Shown: one piece after another, positions 47,160 through 59,605 of the stretch
How positions within the stretch are numbered: position 1 is the first letter of the stretch
How the letters are laid out: every line of letters begins with the position of its first letter
Assembly (NCBI RefSeq): GCF_030052815.1
Contig: NC_079503.1
Location: 57,020,735 to 57,084,734 of the forward strand
DNA length: 64,000 nt
Direction of reading: 5' to 3'
Source: Hevea brasiliensis
Lineage: Eukaryota; Streptophyta; Magnoliopsida; Malpighiales; Euphorbiaceae
Position numbers and translations under genes: made by a program
The notes under the pieces: model-generated
Told to the model about the DNA's origin: nothing
Databases searched by the model: none
What the model saw: only the letters and a program-made list of their open reading frames with translations

Positions 47160-50100
47160 TGTAACACCCCTATGTTCGGTAGTGCGTTCTATTGTTCCAA
47201 TGACTAGTGTTGTCCGGACAACTAGGATGCCTAGAACTACATTTAAATGTTAGTGAGAAGACATAAAATAATGAAATACAAGAAAGGAAAATACAAGAAA
47301 AATAAAGGAAAAATAATAGCAATGAAATGAAACTAAGTTAAATGAGCCAACACCACAGTGATAGGTGACCGCACGGGGAAGTTACGGCGCAGGCAATAGC
47401 CGACCCCAGGACTGTAGGGAACCATTGAAATTTAGTTTTGAGACATAATTAAATACTTATTAAAGTATAAATTTCATTAGAAATATCAAAGAAAAATTAA
47501 TTAATTAATTAATTAGTACAAAGAAAAACGAGAAATTGAGAAAATGACAAAACTTGGTGTTACCGAAAATTGGGAATGCAACCCGAATAGGGGCATTGTG
47601 GTCAATTGACACCCCGAGTTGCCTTTTAACCTAAATGTCCATTAAAAATAAGTAGTATTAAATTTTAAAAATGCCATCAAAATGAGAAACTTGACACATA
47701 ATGTAAATAGTGAGAAATTTGGGTGTTAATTGCAAATTAGGAAACTTAGGGTTATTTAAATGTTAAGTAAGGTAAGTGGAGCACTAAGTGGATTATTTAA
47801 ATGTTAGTGGACATGGAGGGCAGCACTAACCTTCATCTTCAACATAGCCGAATGGTTCTCTCAAGCTCTCCATCCATGGCCGTTTCATGCAACCTCCCTA
47901 AACTCCACCATTTTCAACTTAAAACCCAAAGCTTGCTTCACTAACTTTGCTCCCCACATCACAAGGAAGAGTTAGATAGCAATTTTAAGAAGTTTAGTGA
48001 AGTTTTGGCCAAGCTTAAAAAGTGGTAAGTGTGTATTTTCAATTCTTGTTTCATTAAACTTTGAGTGGATGTTATGATGACTTGTTTTGTGGAAGAAGTT
48101 TTGAAGCTTGATGATTTAATGGTGAGACACCATTTCAGCAGCCATGGGAATTTAGTATATTTAGCTTGTTTTCACTTGTAAATGGTTGTTTAAGATGATG
48201 ATGTAAGTGTTTATGTGTATAAAAATAATTTAGATAATGTATACTAAGTGTATGTGTGATAGTGCACTTGGTTTTGGAAGCTTGGAAGCTATTTGAAAGA
48301 GATGTGTAATTCGACAACTTTTAAAGTGTAGTTGAAATGTGTTGTTTCATGGTTTGGTTTATTGAATTATGTTAGTTATGGTGGCAGCATGTATATGTGT
48401 ATAATAGTTTGGAATTGGATATGTAAATGGGGTATGTTCATGTGATTAAATTGTGTAAATGGACTTTGGAAAAATTCTTTGTTATAGTGTGTATATTGAG
48501 AATAGTTACAAGCTGTCCAAAATGATCAAAATGTGTTGTTAAGTATGTTAATGGTATGGTACAAACCAGAATTGACATGAAAAGGTTAGCTTGGTAAGTA
48601 TAGAATGTGTAATTGGTATGTGATGAAGAATGTGTAGCAGGACAGTATATGTTTTAGCTTAGAACCTTAAGTGTATAACTTCAATTGGTATAAGACCAAT
48701 TGGAGGTGAAACTAGGCACAAAATATGCCAACTTTTATGAAGGAAGCGTATCTAAATTCTGTTCATAAAGTGACATAAAGATTGACCAAATCCAGAACAG
48801 GTAAGTGCAGGCTAGAATTTTTGACCATATGAACAGTAGTCATTAGGAGGACCATAACTCACTCAAAACAGGTCTAATTGACCTGAAAGTTTTACCATAA
48901 ATAGTTTAGACATAGATATACAATTCATATGAAGATAGCAAAGACCAGAAATGGCCAAAACCAAGCCAAATAGCTTGCACAAGTTCAGGTACCAAAACTG
49001 GCCGAATCAAAAGTGACCTAAAAATGACCTAAGCCTACCATTTTAGTGCATTCTGTCCAACATTGTTAAATTGACCATATCTTGGTCTACACAACTCAGA
49101 ATGATCTGAAATTTTGCCCTACGTGCAATAAGACATAGACCTACAAGTTTGTAGTTTGGACCGGAACCCGAAAACTGAGGGAACTAGGTCATCCGGCTAG
49201 GTCAAAATAGTGTACTGAAATCCAATAAATTGCAATAAAATGCAATACACTTAAAAATGAATTTGGTAACATATACCAACACTAAAGGGCTATAAAATGT
49301 GACATATTGGTAACATTGGAATTGACTCACTTAGAGTGCATCAAGGGTCAACATTATAGGTTGACTAGTGAAATGAATTGAAAGGAATAGCACCAAGAAA
49401 ATTTAAATATTAGATTTTATTGATAAAAATAAATTCATTAAGTACTGAAACACTTTAAATTGTGTGTTTCAGTTGAAAAAGATATTGAGAAGCATAAGGA
49501 ACATTGAGTCAAGGCCTAGGGACGACTCAAATCAGGTTTGTGCACAACTAGTTTTTAACTGATTTTGTTCTGAATATTTCATATGATTAAATGACATATT
49601 TTTGTTATGTATTATGTTTAACAAGCATTGGATTTAATTCAATGATTATGGAAATGGTTATAGTATGTATGAATTTGGCTTTGTGAAATGGTATTTCCAC
49701 AAGTATTAAGCATTATTGTGGATTGAATAAATTATGTTTTGGAAAATTGTGATAGAACATGTTTTGAAGTGTGATGGGCAATTTGCATGGAAAAATGCAA
49801 ATTTATTATTTGAATTGTGATGAGCATAAAAATTATTGGATATTGGAATTGACTTTGAATCGAATTGTATTATAATTTGTGCTCACTAAAAGGATTGTGA
49901 TATTGTTTTATATCTCACTATAGATGCTTGACTAGGTTATTACCTATCTCTCTCATTTGTTGAGAAGACAATAGAGTTAGTTGTGTTTTGATTACCATGG
50001 TACGTGCACAAGCTAAGATTCTCCTCTTATTAGAGGTTAGATCTAAGTTTTATGTTATGGCCCTTTCGGAAGATTCATTATTGTGATGTGTACTGTGTAC

Positions 50101-50465
50101 GATAATTTGACCTCCCCCACCATAGGGAGTTAGAATCACCTCGAAGATGGCCCTTTCGGATTAGTCTTGCATAATTAGTGAGATAAAGAATGGCTTTTGA
50201 GATAAAGAATGGTTTTTGAATAGTAAAGAATTGTGATTTCAATTATGATTTATGTGTAATTGATTTGGTTGGAATCACCTTAAATGTTTGGTTGTGATCT
50301 GACAAATTGAATTTCGTGATCAAAGTCATTTCATACAAATGATTTATGTTATTGGCAATGAATAATTTGATTTTTGGAATTTGATGAGTATCCTGATTTC
50401 CAAATTATTTACTGTAATTTTGCTAAGGTATATTGAACTATGTTTTAAGTTATAGTTGTGCACCA

Positions 50466-50482
50466 CTGAGTTCACCACTCAG
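50466..50482 (+). other. Conserved LTR hairpin, solo LTR C copy one
   Basis: CTGAGTTCACCACTCAG: the stem A-T pair of the other families is replaced by G-C. Confidence 0.75.
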
Positions 50483-50730
50483 CGATAGCTTTGTATGCTG
50501 TCGTAGGTGAAAAGAGCATAAAGCAATTGTGTAAGCTTCTTTGAAGACACATTCAGATCAGCTCCAGGTTTATCATAGGTATACCCATGTACACAGGTTT
50601 TGATGTATGCATGTAATAATATGTATGTAAATTATTTGAGCAGTTGTATAAAAACTCTTGTAAAATATTTTGGTATGTAATTAGAATCACCCCAAAGATG
50701 GCCCTTTCGGATTAGTCTTGCATAGTTAGT

Positions 50731-50844
50731 GAGATAAAGAATGGTTTATGAGATAAAGAATGGTTTTTGAGATAAAGAATGGTTTTTAAAATAAAGAATG
50801 GTTTTTGAGATAAAGAATGGTTTTTGAGATAAAGAATGGTTTTT
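50731..50844. repeat. 19-bp minisatellite, six units
   Basis: GAGATAAAGAATGGTTTTT repeated six times. The first duplication copy (near 50180-50220) has only two units. Confidence 0.9.
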
Positions 50845-51124
50845 GAATAGTAAAGAATTGTGATTTCAATTATGATTTATGTATAATTGATTTTATTGGA
50901 ATTATATCTTTATTTCCAATAAATTGTTGGAATTACCTTAAATGGTTAGTTATGATTTGATAAATTGAATTTCGTGATCAAAGTCATTTCATACAAATGA
51001 TTTATATTATTGGCAATAAATATTTTGAGTTTTAAAATTTGACAAGTATCCAGATTTCTAAATTATTTGCTGTAATTTTTGTTAAGGTTTATTGTACTAT
51101 GTTTTAAATTATAGTTGTGTACCA

Positions 51125-51141
51125 CTGAGTTCACCACTCAG
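51125..51141 (+). other. Conserved LTR hairpin, solo LTR C copy two
   Basis: CTGAGTTCACCACTCAG, identical to copy one. Confidence 0.75.
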
Positions 51142-51712
51142 TGATAGCTTTGTATGCTGTCGCAGGTGAAAAGAGCATAGAGCAATTGAGTAAGCTTCTT
51201 TGAAGACACATTCAGATCAGCTCTAGGTTTATCATAGGTATACACATGTACACAGTTTTTTATGTATGCATGTAATAATATGTATGTAAATTATTTAAGC
51301 AGTTGTATAAAAACTCTTGTAAAATATTTTGGTATGTAATTAAATGTAAATTATTGTGATATAAATGTTGAGTCTTGTAATCAATGAAATGTTCTCTATG
51401 ATGAGATTGATTTGAAAATGAATTGAATTGTGAGTTGAAATGAAGTTATTGGAGTTGTATTTAAGAAAACATATTGGAAGTGTGTTTCTTTGCAGGTTTT
51501 AAAGAACTGTTTTCTCAAAATACAGCCGACACTCTGCCAAAATTTTGAAAAATTTTTATAATACCAGATTTTAATCGATGATTTAAATTTCACGAAAATT
51601 GATTTAAAATCCCTTGTAGTATATTTAATGAGTTACCGGTAGGCGAAATACAGTAATTCATTAGGTATACTATGGGATCATGTTACATTTTACGGAGGAG
51701 TAGGGTGTGACA

Positions 51713-51717
51713 GGGGA
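51713..51717. other. Right target-site duplication of solo LTR C
   Basis: GGGGA, identical to 47155-47159. Confidence 0.9.
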
Positions 51718-51771
51718 CATCATTAGCAGTACTGCATTAATTATGTTAATGGGTTGATGAATGACTATAGA

Positions 51772-51784
51772 GGCACTAAGTGCC
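51772..51784 (+). other. Upstream hairpin of LTR G
   Basis: GGCACTAAGTGCC at the place where LTR 1-3 and F carry ATGGCT/AGCCAT. The sequence differs but it is still a perfect stem. Confidence 0.5.
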
Positions 51785-52166
51785 CATTGTTGAACCAGTC
51801 AGAGACATCAAGTGTTCAATATCAGGAGCCTATATTGACAGTTATATAGAAGCACCAAGTGTTCAATACTAGAGTCCCATATCTAGTCCCTATAGTTTTA
51901 TCATAGGTTACTGTGGGTATGTAACAAATCTTAAAATATGATGTAATTAAGAAAATGTGCAAAAATATAATGAGAATTATGTTAAACCTTGAAACTTTAA
52001 AGATTTCATATAACAATTGTATCATTTAATCAATTTAGTATATTTACAATTGGAAATGGTCATAGATTTGAATGTTTTGAGTTTCTTTATTTTTTATTAT
52101 TATTTATAAAATCTCTCACGGTATGTATGCAAATTTTGCTTTTATTTTTAAATTAAGAGTGCACCA

Positions 52167-52184
52167 CTAAGCTGTAAAGCTTAG
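52167..52184 (+). other. Conserved LTR hairpin in LTR G
   Basis: CTAAGCTGTAAAGCTTAG. Confidence 0.75.
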
Positions 52185-52746
52185 CGCGTAGGTTTTTCCT
52201 CGTGTAGGTACAGAAGGTAAGGAGTAGATAGAGACAGGAGAGGAGAGAGTGGATCTACAGAAAAGTCCAAAGTCACCTCATACTTGGACTTTGTGGTAGA
52301 TTCAATACCAACAATAGATGTGTTTTGTCACTTATTTTTGTATACCCATTGCCATGTACTAAAAATCACATGATGTAAATTCATTTTGGATGACTGTAAA
52401 TTTAAATATAAATATATTTTGTTACATTTACAATTCTATGCTAGAATATATGTTAGTTAATATTTGCATATAATGAAGGAATGAAGTTAAATACAAATAT
52501 GATGAGAATTAATTATCAATATTGTTGAACTTGGAAATTGAAAATATTACTATTAACAGGTGTTATTAACAAGTGGATATTATATGTTTAAGGAAAACTC
52601 TTGTAGTTTTTCCCTTTGATATTTATTAAAAATAAAAAGTAAACATTAAGGAAGAAAATTATTCAAATACAAGTTTAGGTGCTTATAGCACAGAATGTGG
52701 CATTCCTGTGCTCGGTTTCAGTGTGGATCGAGTAGGGGGTGTTATA

Positions 52747-53075
52747 GGGCATGTGAGTTAGCTGCATGTTAAAATGTTTGGGCTTAAGTTAAAATAAAAA
52801 TAATGGGCCTAGTATGAAGAAAATAAGCCCATATGGTATAAAAAGCCCCCCATTTACTGTTTGAAATTGACCAAGTCAAAGAAATCAAGAAAATATTGTA
52901 ATATCTTGCAAATAATTAAGGAAATAAGGTTGAAAAGTTAACAAATCTCCTCAAATTCGTGCATCAACATATGGGCACATTTCTTATTAGGAAATAAGGA
53001 ATGAAATAAGGTTGAAAAGGTTGAAGTGTATTTTTTTTTAAAAAAAATTCAACATTATTCCTTATTTAAAAGACT
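52747..53075. other. Undefined repeat-like DNA
   Basis: No coding frame. GTATAAAAAGCCCCCC near 52837-52852 looks like a TATA box followed by a start region, so this could be part of an LTR. The phrase GGAAATAAGGTTGAAAAG occurs twice (near 52920 and 53000). Confidence 0.4.
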
Positions 53076-53565
53076 AGGATAAATTTTAACAACCGTCTCT
53101 GAACTTATCTGGTTGTAACATTATAGTCCCTCAACTTAAAAATGTAACACAAAACCCTATCAACTTTTACATTTTGCACAGTAAAATCCCTTTAACCTTT
53201 AATTACTAGTTTTTTAGTTAGATGCTGACCTGGACAATTCTAGTATGGAGTTTAATCATTATTTTTCTTTTCTCTCTCAAGTCATGTGTAAATTAAATCA
53301 TTCTTCTCTCTACAGACAGAATAATTTTTCACACTTAGAGAGAATAATTTTACACTTTGCATAAAAAAGGAGAGAGAAATATTGATAAAACACCATACGA
53401 GAGTTATTTACATCATTTTCTAACTAAAAAATCAATAATTGAAAGTCAGAGGGATTTTACTATGTAAAATTTGAAAGTTTAAGGAGTTTTATGTTACATT
53501 TTGAAATTAAAGGATTGTAGTGTTACAACTATATAAATTCAGGGATAATTGTTAAAATTTATCCT
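53076..53565. mobile_element. MITE-like element, 490 bp, with 146-bp terminal inverted repeats
   Basis: Left arm 53076-53221 (AGGATAAATTTTAACAACCG at the tip, TTTTTTAGTTAG at the inner end) matches the reverse complement of 53420-53565 at roughly 75-80% by eye. TA flanks both tips (53075-53076 and 53565-53566), which would fit a TA target, though the tip could be shifted by a base. The middle is AT-rich and has no coding capacity. The superfamily is not certain. Confidence 0.75.
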
Positions 53566-54320
53566 AAAAAACTATTCAAACTTCCTATTTAGTAACCTTG
53601 CTATCTTTTCTTTATAGTGCTTGTAATCAGCCTATAAAAGGCCATCTCTTGTAAGCTCAAAACATTATGAGTTTTTATCACAATAGCAAGTACTACTTCT
53701 TATTTTTTATCAAATATTATTTGTTTATGGCGAAGTTCTAACTTGTCACAAGAGTTCCTTGTGTCGCATCTTTATTGGGATTGTATTTTTTATGGCGAGA
53801 TTACTCTTATCAAAGTTTACATTGAATAGTTATCCTTTTGTTTTTACCTTTTACTACTACTATATCGTAATTCATAAAAATACCAAAAAGAAATTCCTTC
53901 TTTTTAACTGAATTTTGTTAAAGTTTGATTTTGGTGTTATATTGCTTTATCTTGGCTTATTTTTTACGGTTCAATGTTATTTCTTGATTCTCAAGTCATT
54001 CTAGTCAAATTTCTTATTCCTTCACAAGGCCCATCCCTACATGAACATTTTAACTTCTTTGATGTATTTACTAATGTTTATTGGCTTGTTCTAAGCCCTA
54101 TATGCCTAAAATTTAATTTTTATCTAATGAAAATGATGTGAACCTTCAAGTAATTGGTAACTTAAAAACCCACATTCAAGAATTAAATGAACAACATGGA
54201 AAGCACCAAATCAAGATGTATGAATTTGAATCTTTGAACCAGCACAATCAAATTGTTGTGTAATTCAAAGAAAATATTAGAAATGGGATTCTTGACCTAA
54301 TTCATATGGAGAATGAATAA
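53566..54320 (+). pseudogene. Relic of an unknown retroelement: promoter-like region and short coding fragment
   Basis: CTATAAAAGG near 53631-53640 resembles a TATA box. Further on, the + strand from about 54123 reads NENDVNLQVIGNLKTHIQEL and continues with a helix-forming stretch (EQHGKHQIKMYEFESLNQHN). It is cut by one stop near 54260 and ends at MENE-stop, 54318. The composition suggests a coiled-coil, gag-like N-terminus, but I do not recognise the family. The CRM element begins around here. Confidence 0.35.
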
Positions 54321-54473
54321 ACCAAGAATATTATGCACATTAAACCTTGCAAGATAATCAGCAAGTTAATGAGCTTCACAAGAACAAAGGCAACAGCCAA
54401 TTCACTCACTAATGGAGCAGAAACAATCATTCATTAATATTCAAAGTGTGTCTTCCACCCTCTCATTACACTT

Positions 54474-54483
54474 GTATTTATAG
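54474..54483 (-). promoter_or_regulatory. TATA-like box in the 3' region of the CRM element
   Basis: CTATAAATAC on the minus strand within 54322-54733, a region that fits a 3' LTR by position only. Confidence 0.35.
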
Positions 54484-54733
54484 CCTCTTGGCTTCAAAGC
54501 TAAAGACAAAAATATCCCTACTTTAGTAACAGCTGTAAGGGGCTTTAAGTCCAAACAAAAATTAATCTATCAAAAGACTAAAAACTCCTTGCAAAAAGTA
54601 AATTTAATACAGCAGCAAGTAAGGGCATTTAAGTCCAAAAGAGAGGTGGTTATAACAGCAAGGAATATTCCTTGAAAAAGGTGTCAGCAGATACATGTAC
54701 ATGTGTTGGATCTGGTGCATGCATGTCCACAGG

Positions 54734-57367
54734 TTATTCCATGTAATCTAATGCTCCACATGACACTTGGTCACTTCTAAGCATAATTTTCACCAAATTT
54801 AATCCTTTATATTTTTCTTCATGCCATTCCAGCTTATAATCCTTGCTCCTTATGATTTCACAAATTAAATTCTGAAGTGATTTAGCTCTAGCTCTAGTAA
54901 ATGAACCTTGGATGAAATCCTTTGTCGTGGATGTAGCTTGATTCTCATCATTCCCCTCCACTTCAAAAGGATTCGTCCTCGAATCTGTTCCTGCATCAAC
55001 ACAAGGAGATAAATCAGCAACATTGAAGGTGGCACTAACATTATACTCACCGGGCAGGTTTATTTTGTAGGCGTTATCATTAATTTTGGTCAGCACTTGG
55101 AAAGGTCCATCACATCTTGGTTGTAATTTTGATTTCCTTCAAGAGGGAAACCTTTCTTTGCGCAAGTGAACCCATACCCAATCTCCAGGTTGAAATGTGA
55201 CTTTCTTCCTTCCTTTGTTGGCTTGACTAGCATATTTTTCATTTTTCTTTTCAATTTGAAGCTTAGCTTGTTCATGGATTTTCTTCACCAATTCTGCTTT
55301 TCTTTTTCCATCTAAACTAGCAAGCTCGTTCACAGGTAAAGGTAAAAGATCCAAAGGAGTTGAAGGATTGAAACCATACACAATTTCAAATGGAGAATAG
55401 CCAGTAGAAGAATGCACATTTCTATTGTATGCAAATTCAACAAGTGAAATGCAATCTTCCCATGACTTCAAATTTTGCTTAACCACAGCACGCAAAAGAG
55501 TAGTTAGTGTCCTATTTACTACTTCAGTTTGACCATCGGTTTGTGGGTGACAAGTGATGGAAAATAACAACTTGGTGCCCAATTTTCCCCACAAAACCTT
55601 CCAAAAGTGACCGAGGAATTTAACATCCCTATCACTAACTAAACTCTTAGGTATGCCATGCAACCTAATAATATCTCTAAAGAATAAATTTGCAACATTT
55701 GTAGCATCATCAATTTTATGGCATGGAATAAAATGTACCATTTTTGAAAACCTGTCAACAACAACAAAAATTGAATCATGGCCTTGTTTAGACCTAGGTA
55801 ATCCCAACACAAAATCCATAGACAAATGAACCCAAGGATCACTAGGAGTAGGCAAAGGTGTATACAAACCTTGTGGCAAAACTCTAGATTTAGCCTTAGC
55901 ACACACAATGCACCTAACACATACTCTTTCAACATCTCTTTTCATATTCGGCCAATAAAAATGTTCCTTCAATACATCTAAAGTTTTGGCAACACCAAAA
56001 TGACCCATTAATCCACCAACATGAGACTCATTCACAAGTAATTCATGCATGGAACTCTTAGGCACACACAATCTATTTTCTCTAAACAAATATCCATCAT
56101 GCCTATAAAACTTCTCAAAAGCATTCTTTTCACAAGCTGCATACACTCTAGCAAAGTCATTATCTTCAGCATATAATTCTTTCACATATTCGAATCCTAA
56201 TAACTTTGCATCAAGAAGGGCAAGAAGGTTATACCTTCGAGATAAGGCATCAGCCACCACATTTTCTTTCCCATGTTTATATTGAATCACATATGGGAAG
56301 GTCTCAAGGAACTCAACCCATTTTGCATGACGCCTACTCAACTTATTTTGCCCCTTGATATACTTCAATGACTCATGATCTGTGTGGATGACAAATTGCT
56401 TTGGCCAAAGGTAATGTTGCCATGTTTCCAAGGAACGTACCAATGCATACAACTCCTTGTCATATGTAGAATAGTTTAAAGCTGCTCCATTAAGCTTCTC
56501 ACTAAAGTATGCTATTGGTCTCTTTTCCTGCATTAAAACGGCTCCAATACCTATACGATCGTCACACTCAATCTCAAAAGTCTTAGAAAAATCAGGTAAA
56601 GCCAACACAGGAGCGGAACATAACATGTCTTTAATTTTGTGAAAAGCATCATCTTGTTTCTGTTCCCAAACAAAATTAACATTCTTTTTGACAAGATCAT
56701 TCAATGGTGCTGCAATGGTACTGAAATTCTTAATAAATCTTCTATAGAAACTAGCTAGTCCATGGAAACTACGCACTTCAGATGCAGACTTTGGAGTGGG
56801 CCAGTCTCTAATAGCTCTAATTTTTTCATCATCGACTTCAACACCATTAGCACTAATGACAAATCCTAAAAAGACAACCTTTTCCATGCAAAATGAACAT
56901 TTCTTCAAGTTAGCATATAATTTTTCCTTTCTTAACACATCGAATACAGCCCTTAAATGATGTATATGTTCATTCATGCCTCTACTGTAAACCAATATAT
57001 CATCAAAATAAACAACAACAAATCTTCCAATAAAAGCATGCAACACTTGATTCATCAATCTCATAAAAGTGCTAGGAGCATTAGTTAGCCCAAAAGGCAT
57101 TACTAACCACTCATATAGTCCATGCTTTGTTTTAAATGCAGTCTTCCATTCATCACTTACTTTCATGCGAATTTGATGATATCTGCTTTTCAAGTCAATT
57201 TTGGTAAACACACAAGCACCACAAAGTTCATCCAACATATCATCCAATCTAGGTATAGGGTGATGATACTTTACAGTGATTTTGTTGACCACCCTACAAT
57301 CCACACACATGCACCATGTGCCATCTTTCTTTGGTACCAAAAGGACGGGTACAGCACAAGGGCTCAT
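54734..57367 (-). pseudogene. pol: CRM pol: RT, RNase H, integrase
   Basis: Frame 55139-57367 has 742 codons. [22 protein letters not shown] at 11-30, [13 protein letters not shown] near 57-69, catalytic YFDD at 120-123. RNase H: D269, E305, D330 and D373; the usual DAS is DDR here. Integrase: zinc region H449/H456 with CVRCIVC at 483-489, catalytic D518, D579 and E615 (35 residues between the last two). A TGA at 55139-55141 interrupts the C-terminus, which resumes in the same frame (54734-55096) with INDNAYKINLPGEYNVSATF and FTRARAKSLQ. At the 5' side a one-base frameshift near 57365 separates RT from the protease frame. RT copies the RNA, and integrase inserts the product, in CRM elements often into centromeric chromatin. 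Confidence 0.92.
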
Positions 57368-58470
57368 ACTTCTCTCACATAACCCTTAGCTAGCAATTCC
57401 TCAACTTGCCTTTGTAATTCTTTGGTTTCTTCAGGGTTAGTCCTATAGGCTGGACTGTTGGGAATAACTGCCCCAGGTACAAAATCAATCTGGTGCTCAA
57501 TCCCTCGAATAGGTGGTAGTCCAGCTGGCATCTCCTCAGGTAGCACATCCTCATATTCCTGCAAAAGGGAGACAACAACACTAGGCAAATTGGGGTCAAG
57601 GTCAGATGTGGATAAACAAGAGTCCTTAAACACAATTAATAACATTTGCTTGTTGGCGAACATGGCATTCCTCACATCTCTTCCTTTAGCATACAAGCTT
57701 AATTTTCTCTCCCCTCTTTCTGCACAGCTCTCCTTTTGCGCCGAAGTTTCACCTCTTTCAAGCACTCTTGGAATGTGCACTCTTGGAATGTTTTCTTTAC
57801 TCTCTTTTCTTTCCTCACAACCACCCTTTTCTTGCTCATTCACAACATTTTCAGTCAATTTCTTTTCACTCCTTCTTTTCTTCTCTGCTCTCTTTTCGGC
57901 CACTCTTGATTTTACCTCACCCATTGCTTGCTTAAGCCTTGTTTGGTCTTCATAAATCTGTTTTGGTGTCATAGGTGCCAAAATGATTTTCCTTCCATTC
58001 ATTTCAAAAGAATACCTATTTTTATACCCATCATGGATCACCTTTCTATCAAATTGCCATGGTTGGCCAAGTAATAAATGGCCAGCTTGCATTGGAACCA
58101 CGTCACACATAACCTCATCTTGATACTTTCCTATTGCAAAGGAAATCAGCACTCGTTTTGTTACTTTCACCTCACTGCATTCATTCAACCACTGCAATTT
58201 ATAGGGTCTAGGGTGTTTCAAAGTCCTCAACCCTAATCTCTGCACCAAAATAGTACTAGCAACATTGGCACAACTTCCCCCATCAATGATGACACTACAA
58301 GCTTTGTCTTGGATAAGACACCTTGTATGGAAAATTGTTTCTCTTTGCAATTCATCACCAACATCCTCCTTTACTTGAGTATTTAATGCTCTCATAATCA
58401 CTAGAGCACTTCTTTCAGTAGCATATTCCACCTCTGCATCCTCCCCCTGAAGATGTGGAATCACTAACAA
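57364..58470 (-). pseudogene. CRM protease and linker to RT
   Basis: 368 codons. ACSVIIDGGSCANVAS holds the aspartic protease site (D-G-G), and DVVPMQAGHLLLGQPWQFDR the second conserved part. A long charged linker follows (KRAEKKRRSEKKL), then DVLPEEMPAGLPPIRGIEHQ and the start of RT. It overlaps the pol frame by four bases through a frameshift. At its 5' side it is out of frame with the zinc-knuckle segment (break between 58415 and 58470). Confidence 0.88.
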
Positions 58471-59605
58471 TTTCCTCCTCCGTTTCTATCTCACCATTTT
58501 CTCTCATGACCATGACTCTCTTGTTAGGGCATTGAGAAGCTATGTGTCCACTGCCCAAACACCTAAAACACTTCACATCTCTATTTCGGGTAGTAGTTGC
58601 AACCTCCTTTCCTTTACTTTCTACAAATTTCTTCTCCACCTTTTTTTCCTTTTCCTCATTTCTCTTATATTTGCTAACAGCATTTTTCCTATCCTCCTTC
58701 TTCTAGTTAGACTTCCAAGATGAAGAAGTACCTGCATTTCCTCCAAATTTTGACTTGCTTTTAAGTTGCCTTTCTACCTTCATAGCCATGTGGACCATAT
58801 CCTCCAACTCAACATAGTGATGTAACTCAACAATATGAGCAATCTCCTTGTTTAGCCCATTCAAGAATCTAGCCATGGTGGCTTCTCTATCCTCCTCCAC
58901 ATTTGCTCTAATCATAGCAATTTCCATTTCTTTATGATAATCTTCAACACTTTTAGAACCTTGAGTCAATCTTTGTAACCTCTGATGTAGCTCTCTATAG
59001 TAATGACTAGGAACAAATCTCTTCCTCATTATAGTTTTCATCTCACCCAGTTGCAATTGATTGCTCATAATTTCTCCTTCTACTAATCAACACTTGATCC
59101 CACCATACCAAAGCATAATCGAGAAATTCTCTGCTGCTAACTTTACTTTCTTTTCCTCTGAATAGTGATGACAATCAAACACAGCTTCTACCTTCCTTTC
59201 CCATTCAAGATACACATCCGGATCATTTTTCCCTTGGAAAGAAGGGATGCTCATTTTAATACTTTTGATATTGTCATCTACCCTATTCCTCTCTCTTTCC
59301 TCTCTTCTTATCCTCCTATCCCCATTCCTCCTATCTTCAGCTCTTCTCTCATATCTACCCCTCCTAGGTCTTTCAACCTCAAAATCATAGTTATCAACCT
59401 CAACTTCATCAGATTCAACTACTGGAGGTACAAGATCCCTCCTATTTGGCCTTCTCTCATTTTGCCTATCTCTTTGCTCCAATCTTTCCAACCTATCTAT
59501 GATTCCATTACACACAACATTCATTCTTTCAAATTGTTGTCTGACAGCCTGCATGTAGAATGGATTTTCACCTTCCCCCTCACTACCATCACCCCTTCTA
59601 GACAT
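58415..59605 (-). pseudogene. gag: CRM gag
   Basis: It starts MSRRGDGSEGEGENPF at 59605. It has an Arg/Glu-rich region (RRAEDRRNGDRRIRREERER) and the gag core IPSFQGKNDPDVYLEWERKV with CHHYSEEKKVKLAA. A one-base frameshift near 59125 ends that frame, and the core continues in 58703-59068 (MKTIMRKRFVPSHYYRELHQ, SVEDYHKEMEIAMIR). An in-frame TAG at 58703-58705 precedes the Lys-rich segment with the knuckle CFRCLGSGHIASQC (CX2CX4HX4C) in 58415-58639. The protein would package element RNA. Confidence 0.9.

Larger units (their letters stand above)
50131..51340. repeat. Tandem duplication of 551 and 659 bp inside solo LTR C
   Basis: Both copies begin TAGAATCACC and end TTTTGGTATGTAATTA. Copy two starts at 50682. 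The length difference comes mainly from a 19-bp minisatellite and about 30 bp near 50905-50935. Each copy carries its own conserved hairpin. Confidence 0.88.
47160..51712 (+). mobile_element. Solo LTR C, 4553 bp
   Basis: TGTAACACCCC start and GGGTGTGACA end with perfect 5-bp target duplications. It matches solo LTR B (reverse) and the element at 60580. It is longer than B partly because of a tandem duplication of its hairpin-containing region (50131-51340). No primer site, polypurine tract or coding region is present. Confidence 0.88.
44823..52746 (+). repeat. Solo LTR G (about 3.37 kb) interrupted by solo LTR C
   Basis: It starts in TGTCACACTCACTG, overlapping the end of the preceding LTR, and ends GTAGGGGGTGTTATA near 52746, a worn version of GGGTGTTACA. 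The block CAGTTTGGATAAATTGGCATGCCAATAGGGG-like at 47130-47159, the hairpin at 52167 and the end show that it belongs to the same broad LTR group. Reading frames in it (such as 45530-45808) have no support. Confidence 0.7.
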
